Origin: an uncultured Saprospiraceae bacterium
Lineage (GTDB): Bacteria; Bacteroidota; Bacteroidia; Chitinophagales; Saprospiraceae
Direction of reading: 5' to 3'
Length of the DNA stretch: 10,142 nt
Assembly (NCBI GenBank): GCA_937952155.1
Contig: CALFYH010000378.1
Span: 1 to 10,142, forward strand
The notes under the pieces were generated by a model. It ran no database searches. It saw only the letters and a list, made by a program, of their open reading frames with translations, and was not told where the DNA came from. Within the stretch, counting starts at the first letter, position 1. Every line of letters starts with the position of its first letter. The position numbers and the translations under genes are program-made. This document shows positions 1 to 6,750 of the stretch, one piece after another.

Positions 1-21
1 TTTATTAAATGAAGCAGAATC

Positions 22-588
22 TTAATCTGTAATAACTGATTGCCAAACATCTTTCTTATCAAATTTATTCCAAATCTTAAAATCAATTGAATTTTTATTT
101 GATTCAATTTTTATAAACTGCTTAACTGTGTCTGGCATTGTTGATGCCCAAGTATCAACTGTAAATGTTAATTCAATATTCTTCTTACTCTCACTGACCA
201 AAACATTTCTAACATCCGTCACATAACCACCAAAACTAAAAAATCGGGTATGATTGCCTTTATTGTCAACTTCTAGGTACAATAATCCTTTTTCAAATTC
301 AGATTGAGCCAGTATCTTAAAATTGCTATCATTGTAATTTAAGTAATATATACTATCTATGGTGTAAGTTTGTTTAAATGGATATTTTACATAAACGCCA
401 ACAAAGCTATCGACTTTTACTTTGCCGTCAAAGTCATTTAAAATGATTTGTCCATTAATTTTATTTTGATTAATTAATCTTCTAAGAAGATTTGTATCTT
501 GAATTTTACTTTCAATAATATGTTGTTCCTTTACGGATGAACATGAATTTAACATAAAAATAAAAAGTATAGCAATAACAGTTCTCAT
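22..588 (-). CDS. Putative immunity lipoprotein for the adjacent RHS toxin
   Basis: Complete 188-residue protein of no family I recognise. The N-terminus is a lipoprotein signal: short hydrophobic stretch (about residues 4-13), then L-N-S-C with the acylated Cys at 16, so it should sit on a membrane facing the periplasm or outside. The mature part is rich in alternating hydrophobic and polar residues with many Tyr, Phe, Val and Ile, which suggests mostly beta structure; there are no further membrane segments. Its ATG overlaps the TGA of the upstream RHS gene by 4 bp (ATGA at 588-585), so translation is probably coupled. A small gene directly behind an RHS toxin tip is usually the immunity gene, and a periplasm-facing lipoprotein fits a toxin that would attack peptidoglycan. 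The immunity role is inferred from position and location only; an unrelated lipoprotein remains possible. Hand-counted GC over 61-360 is about 28%. Confidence 0.72.
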   Translation of the reverse strand: MRTVIAILFIFMLNSCSSVKEQHIIESKIQDTNLLRRLINQNKINGQIILNDFDGKVKVDSFVGVYVKYPFKQTYTIDSIYYLNYNDSNFKILAQSEFEKGLLYLEVDNKGNHTRFFSFGGYVTDVRNVLVSESKKNIELTFTVDTWASTMPDTVKQFIKIESNKNSIDFKIWNKFDKKDVWQSVITD

Positions 589-1541
589 CTTCTTAATTTT
601 GCAGCTTGTGAAATTCCTTTAATATTCAAATTTAATAATTGTAAATCACCACTTTTGTATGACGACCAATTTTTATAATTATGTTTGCTATCTGCACTTA
701 TATTGTATATCGAGTGATACCATATAACGCCAGTTCTTGGACTTAAGTTATTACTTACACTATACGCTGCATATGCTGATTGCAACAAGTTATTTCTTGC
801 CCCACTCTCATTTCGTTTTTCTGACTTTTGAACAAAACCATATGGGTTTAGATATGCTTCTTTTTTAGGCGTTTCAGCATAGCCGCCTGGTGCTAATATT
901 GCATTTTCAACGGATGTTGATGCTTTTAAGTCCTTTGAATATTTAGTATACTCTCCCCCCGATTGATTGTAATCAACTCTATTTAAAACAGACTCCGCAG
1001 CAATCATTTTCGCATCTAACCCTTTATTAGTAAACTCAGCAAATGCAACTCTTGTTAATAAGCCAAGATCACTATTAAAGTCCAGAACATTATTGTTGGT
1101 TAAATTTTCATATTGTTCGGTTTGCTGCTGATTCCAAGAAGTTGCAGTAGAAAGTTGTTTAATTTGTTTAAATTGGTCATTGTTTAAAATTGCAATTTGA
1201 TCCTTACCGTCTTCAATATGAACCGTTTCTCCTGTTTCACTATTCAAATAATCGGTATCTAAAGCTCCATCAGGATCGATTCTATTTATTGGGCTGTTTT
1301 GTACATAATTATAGGGTGTATGACCTGGTCTCATCTCCGCCAGCGGATCGACCCCATAAAACATACTAATACTTGAGTTATAATAACGTGCCCCATAATA
1401 ATTTAGCCCAGTATTTTCGTCGGTCTCTTTGCCTGTGTACTTGTATCGCGAGTCGTATCCACCAGCTTTCTGGTCGATGAGCGTCTCTCCGAATGGCAAA
1501 TATAATAAATATTGTCTTGGATTTCCACTTTGATCTGTCAA
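585..1541 (-). CDS. 5'-truncated RHS core fused to SleB-like cell-wall hydrolase toxin domain
   Basis: Open frame of 318 residues. Residues 1-92 are an RHS repeat-associated core: YLPFGE (14-19), YKYTGKE (33-39), GLNYYGARYY (45-54), then P-x-N-R-I-D-P-D-G (84-92), the conserved border before the variable tip. Residues about 93-120 look like the linker common behind Bacteroidota RHS cores (ETGE, IEDGKDQI). The tip, about 160-318, resembles SleB/hydrolase_2 cell-wall hydrolases: LLTRVAFAEF with candidate catalytic Glu169, AAESVLNRV (181-189), and LSPRTGVIWYHS (266-277), matching the family's ending in which a Thr-Gly turn precedes an aromatic strand. Predicted role: peptidoglycan cleavage in a competitor. 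A normal RHS protein exceeds 1000 residues, so nearly all the shell is missing. The marked start is TTG at 1541 without a Shine-Dalgarno; the frame continues upstream to a stop at 1589-1587, and the preceding S-S-N-F still looks RHS-like. It may be an orphan tip or a pseudogene. The RHS call is firm, the SleB call moderate. Confidence 0.8.
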   Translation of the reverse strand: MTDQSGNPRQYLLYLPFGETLIDQKAGGYDSRYKYTGKETDENTGLNYYGARYYNSSISMFYGVDPLAEMRPGHTPYNYVQNSPINRIDPDGALDTDYLNSETGETVHIEDGKDQIAILNNDQFKQIKQLSTATSWNQQQTEQYENLTNNNVLDFNSDLGLLTRVAFAEFTNKGLDAKMIAAESVLNRVDYNQSGGEYTKYSKDLKASTSVENAILAPGGYAETPKKEAYLNPYGFVQKSEKRNESGARNNLLQSAYAAYSVSNNLSPRTGVIWYHSIYNISADSKHNYKNWSSYKSGDLQLLNLNIKGISQAAKLRR

Positions 1542-1661
1542 AAAGTTGGAGGAAATAGTTATGAATAAAATTTTTAAAAAAAACCATTAATTTTTAACCA
1601 TTCCCATCCTACAAAAAATATACTTGCAGCTTCCTTCACTTTTTTTACCAATTTACTTTCT

Positions 1662-1696
1662 TTTGACATGCAAGTCAACAAGTCCTTTTATCTTTG
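1662..1696 (+). promoter_or_regulatory. Bacteroidota-type promoter of gmhA
   Basis: The -7 box TATCTTTG (1689-1696) fits TAnnTTTG exactly, and a TTTG at 1662-1665 can serve as the -33 box with a 23-bp spacer, at the long end of what is seen in this phylum. Transcription would start near 1701-1704. This decides the gmhA start: the frame is open from a TTG at 1694, but that codon lies inside the -7 box, so the ATG at 1715 is the real start and the leader is only about a dozen bases. Confidence 0.68.
1663..1678. promoter_or_regulatory. 16-bp near-palindrome, operator candidate
   Basis: TTGACATGCAAGTCAA is an inverted repeat in which seven of eight base pairs match around a centre at 1670/1671. 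It covers most of the -33 box of the gmhA promoter, where a bound dimeric repressor would block sigma factor. No regulator gene lies in the window, so the binding protein is unknown. A palindrome of this length can arise by chance in AT-rich DNA; the position is what makes it notable. Confidence 0.42.
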
Positions 1697-1714
1697 CAAA
1701 AAATCAAATACAAC

Positions 1715-2311
1715 ATGATATCAAATCATGACAGCGCTGTAAGGGCAATCATAGGTGCATCTATCAAGGTAAAACAAGATATTTTACAAGATGCTGAACT
1801 GCTTCTTAGTATAGAAAAAGCAGTATTCGTGATCTTAACAGCTTTAAAATCAGGCAATAAAATTTTATTTTGTGGCAATGGTGGTAGTGCCGCAGATGCC
1901 CAACACTTGGCAGCAGAATTTAGTGGCAGATTTTATCAAGATCGCAAAGCTTTGCCCGCAGAGGCACTTCATGTCAATACATCCTATCTCACAGCGGTAG
2001 CCAATGATTACAGTTTTGATGTGGTGTACTCGAGATTGGTGGATGGTATCGGCAATCCTGGCGATGTACTCGTCGGGCTATCTACCAGCGGCAATAGTAA
2101 GAATATCATAAACGCACTAGAGACGGCAAGTACCAAAAATATGTCCACTATCTCTTTTACGGGTGCTACAGGTGGCAAGATGAAAGATATTTCTGATATT
2201 TTGATCAATGTCCCTTCATCTGATACACCTAGAATCCAAGAATCACACATCATGATAGGACACATCATTTGTCAGTTGGTAGAAGAAAAATATTTTCATC
2301 AATGTCTATGA
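1715..2311 (+). CDS. gmhA: Phosphoheptose isomerase (sedoheptulose-7-phosphate isomerase)
   Basis: Cytoplasmic SIS-domain enzyme of 198 residues, the normal size for GmhA. It converts sedoheptulose 7-phosphate to D-glycero-D-manno-heptose 7-phosphate, the first step toward nucleotide-activated heptose for surface glycans. Visible family motifs: GNGGSAADAQH (54-64), AAEF with the conserved Glu68, the phosphate-binding loop STSGNS (123-128), and RIQESHIMIGH (173-183), which carries the His and Gln residues typical of the active site and metal site. The start is ATG 1715, not the upstream TTG 1694, which lies in the promoter's -7 box. The stop overlaps the next gene's ATG (ATGA, 2308-2311), so the two are translationally coupled. 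With an HddC-like partner the product probably feeds the GDP-D,D-heptose branch. The DiaA-type SIS proteins are the main alternative, but the Glu and His motifs favour GmhA. Confidence 0.92.
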   Translation: MISNHDSAVRAIIGASIKVKQDILQDAELLLSIEKAVFVILTALKSGNKILFCGNGGSAADAQHLAAEFSGRFYQDRKALPAEALHVNTSYLTAVANDYSFDVVYSRLVDGIGNPGDVLVGLSTSGNSKNIINALETASTKNMSTISFTGATGGKMKDISDILINVPSSDTPRIQESHIMIGHIICQLVEEKYFHQCL

Positions 2312-3015
2312 TTAGCGAAGCAGTTATTTTGGCTGGTGGATTGGGCACTAGGTTAAAATCTGCAGTTCCTGATCTACCTAAATGTATGGCTCCTGTCGCA
2401 GGAAGGCCATTCATTGATTATGTTATTCAGGAATTATTGGATCAAAAAGTCAGTAAAATTATCTTTTCTTTAGGATATATGCATGAAGTCGTCTTGCAGC
2501 ATTTGAATGAAAAATGGCCTGATTTGCATTATGATTATTGTATAGAATCTAGCCCTTTAGGAACAGGTGGCGCTATATTTCTTGCGTCTAAGCTCGTACA
2601 AGAAGATCATTTTGTAGTGGTCAATGGTGACACATTATTTAGGGTGGATCTTTCATCCATGTATAGGCATCACTTACACTTGCAAGCATTAATCACGCTG
2701 GCGCTCAAACCAATGCAGCATTTCGATCGATATGGTAGTGTGATATTGGACGAAAGTCAAACCATCATTTCGTTTAAGGAAAAGACTTTTATAGCGGATG
2801 GATTGATCAATGGTGGTACGTACATCATACAAAAATCAACGTTCCAACAACTGCAATTGCCTGAAGTATTTTCATTCGAAAAAGATGTATTGGAGACCCA
2901 TATCGAAAACCGAATGCTCAAGGGATTTGTTTCTAATGAATACTTTATAGATATCGGTATTCCCGAAGATTTCTTGCGTGCTTCTAATGATCTTAAAGAT
3001 TATTTTAAACATTAA
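2308..3015 (+). CDS. hddC: Sugar-1-phosphate nucleotidyltransferase, probably D-glycero-alpha-D-manno-heptose 1-phosphate guanylyltransferase
   Basis: Single Rossmann-like nucleotidyltransferase domain of 235 residues with no C-terminal beta-helix. Motifs: LAGGLGTRL (8-16) for nucleotide binding, P-K-C-M-A-P-V-A-G-R-P-F (24-35), LGTGGA (84-89), NGD (106-108) for the metal, FKEK (156-159), NGGTY (168-172) and D-I-G-I-P-E-D-F (215-222). Such enzymes join NTP and sugar 1-phosphate to give an NDP-sugar and pyrophosphate. Partnership with gmhA points to HddC, which makes GDP-D-glycero-alpha-D-manno-heptose; sequence alone does not exclude a MurU-like or mannose-1-phosphate enzyme. The kinase HddA and phosphatase GmhB, needed between the two steps, are not in the window. 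The frame is open from TTG 2269, but ATG 2308 gives an ATGA overlap with gmhA and begins four residues before the first conserved strand; ATG 2302 is the other option. Confidence 0.8.
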   Translation: MISEAVILAGGLGTRLKSAVPDLPKCMAPVAGRPFIDYVIQELLDQKVSKIIFSLGYMHEVVLQHLNEKWPDLHYDYCIESSPLGTGGAIFLASKLVQEDHFVVVNGDTLFRVDLSSMYRHHLHLQALITLALKPMQHFDRYGSVILDESQTIISFKEKTFIADGLINGGTYIIQKSTFQQLQLPEVFSFEKDVLETHIENRMLKGFVSNEYFIDIGIPEDFLRASNDLKDYFKH

Positions 3016-3044
3016 CCCTTTCACCAAAATCCTTAATCATTTCC

Positions 3045-4463
3045 ATGGAGTTTATCAGTGTTTTTGATGTATTTAAAATCGGTGTCGGACCGTCATCGTC
3101 ACATACCTTAGGCCCTTGGAAAGCTGCATTGAGATTTGTAGAAAGTTGTACCAAAGCAGGATTTATTGAGCAGAATACGACTCTTTCCGTATCATTGTAC
3201 GGCTCGTTGTCACTGACAGGTAAGGGACACGCTACTGATCTTGCAGTGATGATGGGATTGGCTGGTTATGATCCTGTTACGGTGGACACAAAATCTATTA
3301 CCGATATTATTGATGGTATTAAAGCACAAAAATCCTTGACAATCAATGGCGAAAGAATTTTATTTGATGCTGTTAATGCAATAAGATTTGAACACGAGTT
3401 TTTGCCATTCCATGCCAATGGTATGATATTTTTAGCCGAAAAAGCTGACGGTACGGTATTTTCAGAGACCTACTATTCGATAGGTGGAGGATTTATCATT
3501 TGGGAAGGAGAAGAAATGTCCACGTTCGAGAATGCACCCGATCATCCCTATCCTATTCAAAACAGCCTAGAATTGCTAGCCTATTGCAAAAAACATGATA
3601 AAACGATATCTGACATCGTATTCGAAAATGAGCTTGTAGATCGCTCCGAAAAGGAAATACGCGAAGGTTTACTGACTATCTGGCGTGTAATGCTAGACAG
3701 TATGTACGTAGGCTGCCATACGGATGGATATTTACCTGGTGCGCTAAAGGTAAAGCGAAGAGCCTCAGACGTTACCAAAAAGCTCATGCAATCTGAAACA
3801 ACCTACCAAAATGCCGATGAATGGTTAAAAGCTATCCAAGCTACCAATCCCAATTTTCAAGATGTGATGAAATGGGTAGGAAGTTTTGGTATCGGTGTCA
3901 ATGAAGTGAATGCTGCATTTGGACGTGTAGTTACTGCGCCAACCAATGGAAGTGCTGGTGTCATCCCTGCTGTGCTTATGTATTACCTATGTTTTGTCAA
4001 TAAATCAGCTGGTAATGATGAGATTGTAAGATTCTTACTCACCGCTGGAGAAATTGGCTCTATCTTCAAAAAAGGTTCTACAATCTCTGCGGCTATGGGT
4101 GGCTGTCAGGCTGAAATCGGTGTATCATCAGCGATGGCTGCAGCTGGATTGACCGAATTGATGGGTGGAAGCCCAGAACAGTGTACGATTGCTGCTGAAG
4201 TAGCTATGGAGCATCATCTAGGCATGACTTGTGACCCAATAGGTGGTTTAGTGCAGGTTCCATGTATAGAACGCAACTCGATGGGTGCGATCAAGGCTAT
4301 AAATGCAACAGCGATAGCACTAGACAGAAACCCAGAGGATATAAAAGTGCCTTTGGACAACGTCATCACCACAATGTGGGAAACAGCCAAAGATATGAAC
4401 CGAAAATATAAAGAAACTTCAGAAGGAGGATTGGCTACAGCCGTGAATATTATTGATTGTTAA
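3045..4463 (+). CDS. sdaA: L-serine ammonia-lyase (L-serine dehydratase), iron-sulfur type
   Basis: Single-chain enzyme of 472 residues that deaminates L-serine to pyruvate and ammonia with a 4Fe-4S cluster rather than PLP. The N-terminal beta domain has GPSSSHT (15-21) and the alpha domain has TAPTNGSAG (297-305). Cluster cysteines are Cys354 (M-G-G-C-Q-A-E), Cys396 (M-T-C-D-P-I-G-G) and Cys407 (V-P-C-I-E-R-N). The protein ends exactly in Cys (C472) after SEGGLATAV; in the Legionella enzyme a C-terminal Cys folds into the active site as a fourth, inhibitory ligand that serine displaces, and the same may hold here. It begins 29 bp after hddC with no promoter box seen between, so it may be read from the gmhA promoter although the pathways are unrelated. 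Its stop faces the stop of the minus-strand operon with only 5 bp between. Confidence 0.95.
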   Translation: MEFISVFDVFKIGVGPSSSHTLGPWKAALRFVESCTKAGFIEQNTTLSVSLYGSLSLTGKGHATDLAVMMGLAGYDPVTVDTKSITDIIDGIKAQKSLTINGERILFDAVNAIRFEHEFLPFHANGMIFLAEKADGTVFSETYYSIGGGFIIWEGEEMSTFENAPDHPYPIQNSLELLAYCKKHDKTISDIVFENELVDRSEKEIREGLLTIWRVMLDSMYVGCHTDGYLPGALKVKRRASDVTKKLMQSETTYQNADEWLKAIQATNPNFQDVMKWVGSFGIGVNEVNAAFGRVVTAPTNGSAGVIPAVLMYYLCFVNKSAGNDEIVRFLLTAGEIGSIFKKGSTISAAMGGCQAEIGVSSAMAAAGLTELMGGSPEQCTIAAEVAMEHHLGMTCDPIGGLVQVPCIERNSMGAIKAINATAIALDRNPEDIKVPLDNVITTMWETAKDMNRKYKETSEGGLATAVNIIDC

Positions 4464-4468
4464 ACAGC

Positions 4469-5890
4469 TTACTTTCCTTTACCTTGGATAAGCACCAATA
4501 CCGTGTAAAACAAAATTTTAATATCTAAAGAGAGCGACATATTTTCTATGTATAGAATATCAAACTTCAACCGTTGGATCATCTGCTGTACATTTGAAGC
4601 GTAGCCATATTTTACTTGTCCCCAAGATGTGATACCTGGTCGAACTTTTAGAAGATGCTTATAATGTGGCGCTTCCTTAGATATCAAGTCAATATAATAC
4701 TTCCGCTCAGGTCTCGGACCTACAATCGACATATCTCCTTTGATTACATTGAAAAATTGTGGAATCTCGTCTATACGCCATTTTCTCATGACCTTGCCCC
4801 ATGGTGTCACACGGTCATCTGCATCACTAGAAAGTTGTGGTCCGTTTTTTTCTGATTCCAGATACATAGACCTGAATTTGATGATATTAAAAGGTTTGCC
4901 ATTTATACCAATGCGTTCCTGAGTGTAAAAGATTGGGCCTTGTGATGAAAGTTTTACCCTGATGATACTCATTAAGATGACCGGAGAAAGAATAATGATC
5001 GCTATGATACTTATAAAATAATCCATCAGTCGTTTTACCACTTTTTGCCAATTGGGCATCAATTCCTGATCTATCTCAATCAATACCGCACCATAAATGT
5101 GGTTCATCTTTACGGTACCAAGCATGATGTCATACGTATCAGGTATCACTTTTATCAAAATCTGGTCAGAATAATCAAAAAGCGCATCCAAAATGCTCTT
5201 AAGTTTGTTGTGTTCGGATGTTTCTACTGCGATGATGACTTCTTCGATTTTGTATTCATTCATCACGCGTTCCATATCATTGAGCTTACCTAGCTTGGGT
5301 AGATATGCTTCCAGATGGTTACTACTACGACCATTACTATCCAGAAACCCAGAAAAATGATGACCCAAACTGTAAGGCCTGCTTTTTATCTCTTCGTATA
5401 GGTCCACAGCATTTTTATCGCCACCTATTATGAGTGTGTTGTATGTAACCTTACCACTTTTGAGTCTCCGACTGGCTACAGTAAGTATTATCATGCGAAA
5501 GATGGATGTAATCGTAAAATGTAGTAGAAACAATCTGATAAATAGAGAGAAATATGATGTAAATTGTAATACTTTGTCATCCATTAACACTGAAAAAAAC
5601 AACAATAACACGCCCAAAAACGTCGTAAAAAATGTACTTTTTAATGTCTCAAGCCTTGAATATCTGTAGATATCTCGGTACTTGTCAAAGATAGAATATA
5701 TGACCATCCAAATGATCGGTATCAATATGAGTCCCTGCCAAAGTCTGGTATCTTTAAATATCTCTGCCCAAGTAATACCAGGCGTTTCCGTTTGTTTTCT
5801 GTACATAAAGAAAAGCAGCCACGAAATGAATGCAGCGATAAAATCACCAACTCTGTATATGACCAATTCTAATTTTCTTTGTTCCTTCAT
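4469..5890 (-). CDS. Exopolysaccharide biosynthesis polyprenyl glycosylphosphotransferase
   Basis: Inner-membrane enzyme of 473 residues, WcaJ/WbaP-like, that moves a sugar 1-phosphate from an NDP-sugar to undecaprenyl phosphate and so starts a repeat unit of capsule, O-antigen or exopolysaccharide. Layout: four N-terminal membrane helices (about 11-30, 50-68, 86-104, 112-137), a cytoplasmic nucleotide-binding-like domain (TLIIGGDKNA, 152-161), a hydrophobic helix at about 288-311 and the catalytic bacterial sugar transferase domain. Key motifs: KFRSM (338-342), the D-E pair at 374-375 in D-E-I-P-Q-F-F-N-V, KGDMSIVGPRPE (384-395) and RPGITSWGQV (417-426). The Asp-Glu pair matches the catalytic dyad of the PglC superfamily. 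Full length with ATG start 5 bp after the lipoprotein gene; last gene of the operon. The sugar cannot be told from sequence; glucose or galactose is usual for this size class. Confidence 0.93.
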   Translation of the reverse strand: MKEQRKLELVIYRVGDFIAAFISWLLFFMYRKQTETPGITWAEIFKDTRLWQGLILIPIIWMVIYSIFDKYRDIYRYSRLETLKSTFFTTFLGVLLLFFSVLMDDKVLQFTSYFSLFIRLFLLHFTITSIFRMIILTVASRRLKSGKVTYNTLIIGGDKNAVDLYEEIKSRPYSLGHHFSGFLDSNGRSSNHLEAYLPKLGKLNDMERVMNEYKIEEVIIAVETSEHNKLKSILDALFDYSDQILIKVIPDTYDIMLGTVKMNHIYGAVLIEIDQELMPNWQKVVKRLMDYFISIIAIIILSPVILMSIIRVKLSSQGPIFYTQERIGINGKPFNIIKFRSMYLESEKNGPQLSSDADDRVTPWGKVMRKWRIDEIPQFFNVIKGDMSIVGPRPERKYYIDLISKEAPHYKHLLKVRPGITSWGQVKYGYASNVQQMIQRLKFDILYIENMSLSLDIKILFYTVLVLIQGKGK

Positions 5891-5895
5891 TCGGA

Positions 5896-6750
5896 TCAGA
5901 AATGCACGTGTTTGTAATTATCGATGTAAATTTTTGACTCTACATCCAAATCCGTTTTGGTAAAGGCAAGCAAGACTGCATATTTTTGGTAATCTTGCGT
6001 TGACAATTTATCTGTCACATCTATATAAATTTTATTCCAATTGTCTTTGCCAGGAACAAAAAGGAAATATTCGATTTTGATTATTCCATTGTTGGTTTTT
6101 GCCAATCCAACAGCAATTTCGCCTTCGCCTTTATAATCAAATTCTATATAACTAGCACCTCTAGAATTTTGACCTGCCAAAATCTCAGTACTAGATGCAA
6201 CTTCTATAAATTTCAAATCTGATGTCAATGTTACTTCACCTGAATAACTACCGATACTGGATGTCACATTGGTTGGTTTTATAAATGTCAAAGGATTGCT
6301 ATCTATATCATTATTAAAAATGTTAGAATTTTCAAAACTTTCTTCTACTGCAAATTTTGTGTCCTCTTTGTAGGAAAAAGCTAAAGGAATCGTAATCTCA
6401 TCACCTACATTTGGTTTAATTTTCTTGACAATTGATTTATAAAATGGGTAAAAAACGGGTTGATCATTCATACCATTATTCCTAATGCCAGCAAAGATGG
6501 TAATTTCTGTCTCAGCACCTGTAAAAGTCACTGGCACTTTAGTTGGTAGTGGAAATACACCTATAATCTGTCCATCTACAAAAACCCAAGCATCTGTTAT
6601 TTTATGGGTATCTTTTGTTTGCGTTGGACTGCTCACAACTGGATTTTCCAAATTTAAGAAAAACGGCAATGGTTCGTCATTGTCTGTAAGACCACAAGAA
6701 CTAAAAACTATACTAATCGATATTATCGCTAAAAACTGAACTAACCTCAC
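5896..6750 (-). CDS. Hypothetical lipoprotein within the glycan operon
   Basis: Complete 284-residue protein that I cannot place in a named family. Signal: hydrophobic residues 4-16, then F-S-S-C with the acylated Cys at 19. The mature protein seems to have two beta-rich parts. Residues about 50-125 (AWVFVDGQIIGVFPLPTKV, then a strand-rich stretch) look like a small beta sandwich. Residues about 135-284 begin with E-E-S-F-E and end I-Y-I-D-N-Y-K, a pattern seen in jelly-roll, carbohydrate-binding-like domains, with W238-N-K-I-Y-I-D-V-T-D near the end. Start is GTG 6750, overlapping the stop of the oxidoreductase by 4 bp (GTGA), and the sugar-transferase gene follows 5 bp later, so it is locked into this operon. 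A role in handling or anchoring the glycan is plausible but purely contextual. Confidence 0.78.
   Translation of the reverse strand: MRLVQFLAIISISIVFSSCGLTDNDEPLPFFLNLENPVVSSPTQTKDTHKITDAWVFVDGQIIGVFPLPTKVPVTFTGAETEITIFAGIRNNGMNDQPVFYPFYKSIVKKIKPNVGDEITIPLAFSYKEDTKFAVEESFENSNIFNNDIDSNPLTFIKPTNVTSSIGSYSGEVTLTSDLKFIEVASSTEILAGQNSRGASYIEFDYKGEGEIAVGLAKTNNGIIKIEYFLFVPGKDNWNKIYIDVTDKLSTQDYQKYAVLLAFTKTDLDVESKIYIDNYKHVHF

Larger units (their letters stand above)
1542..1714. other. Intergenic region between the RHS fragment and gmhA
   Basis: A 173-bp AT-rich spacer between divergent genes. It holds the gmhA promoter and palindrome near its right end. On the minus strand I see no convincing promoter for the RHS fragment: the nearest candidate at 1620-1612 (TA, then six T, then G) has one base too many between the TA and the TTTG. 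RHS-like sequence appears to stop at about 1553, so 1554-1660 is of unknown origin. No terminator hairpin was recognised. Confidence 0.5.

Noticed and set aside
1378..1587. 69-codon minus-strand frame over the start of the RHS fragment
   Set aside because: It lies in another frame of the RHS core and its translation is rich in Arg, Trp and Lys without any motif; a shadow frame.
1548..1590. Plus-strand GGAGGA followed 7 bp later by ATG and a 9-codon frame
   Set aside because: GGAGGA is the complement of two Ser codons at the RHS edge and the frame is too short; a leader or gene remnant cannot be supported.
1574..1669. Minus-strand frame of 31 codons (starts M-S-K-E-S-K-L-V-K-K-V-K, ends K-I-N-G-F-F)
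   Set aside because: It overlaps the gmhA promoter and palindrome, has no clear ribosome-binding site or promoter, and is short enough to be chance in AT-rich DNA, although its composition is protein-like.
4440..4500. Possible shared terminator between the convergent sdaA and sugar-transferase genes
   Set aside because: I looked for a GC stem with a T tract on either strand and found none; the stops are only 5 bp apart.
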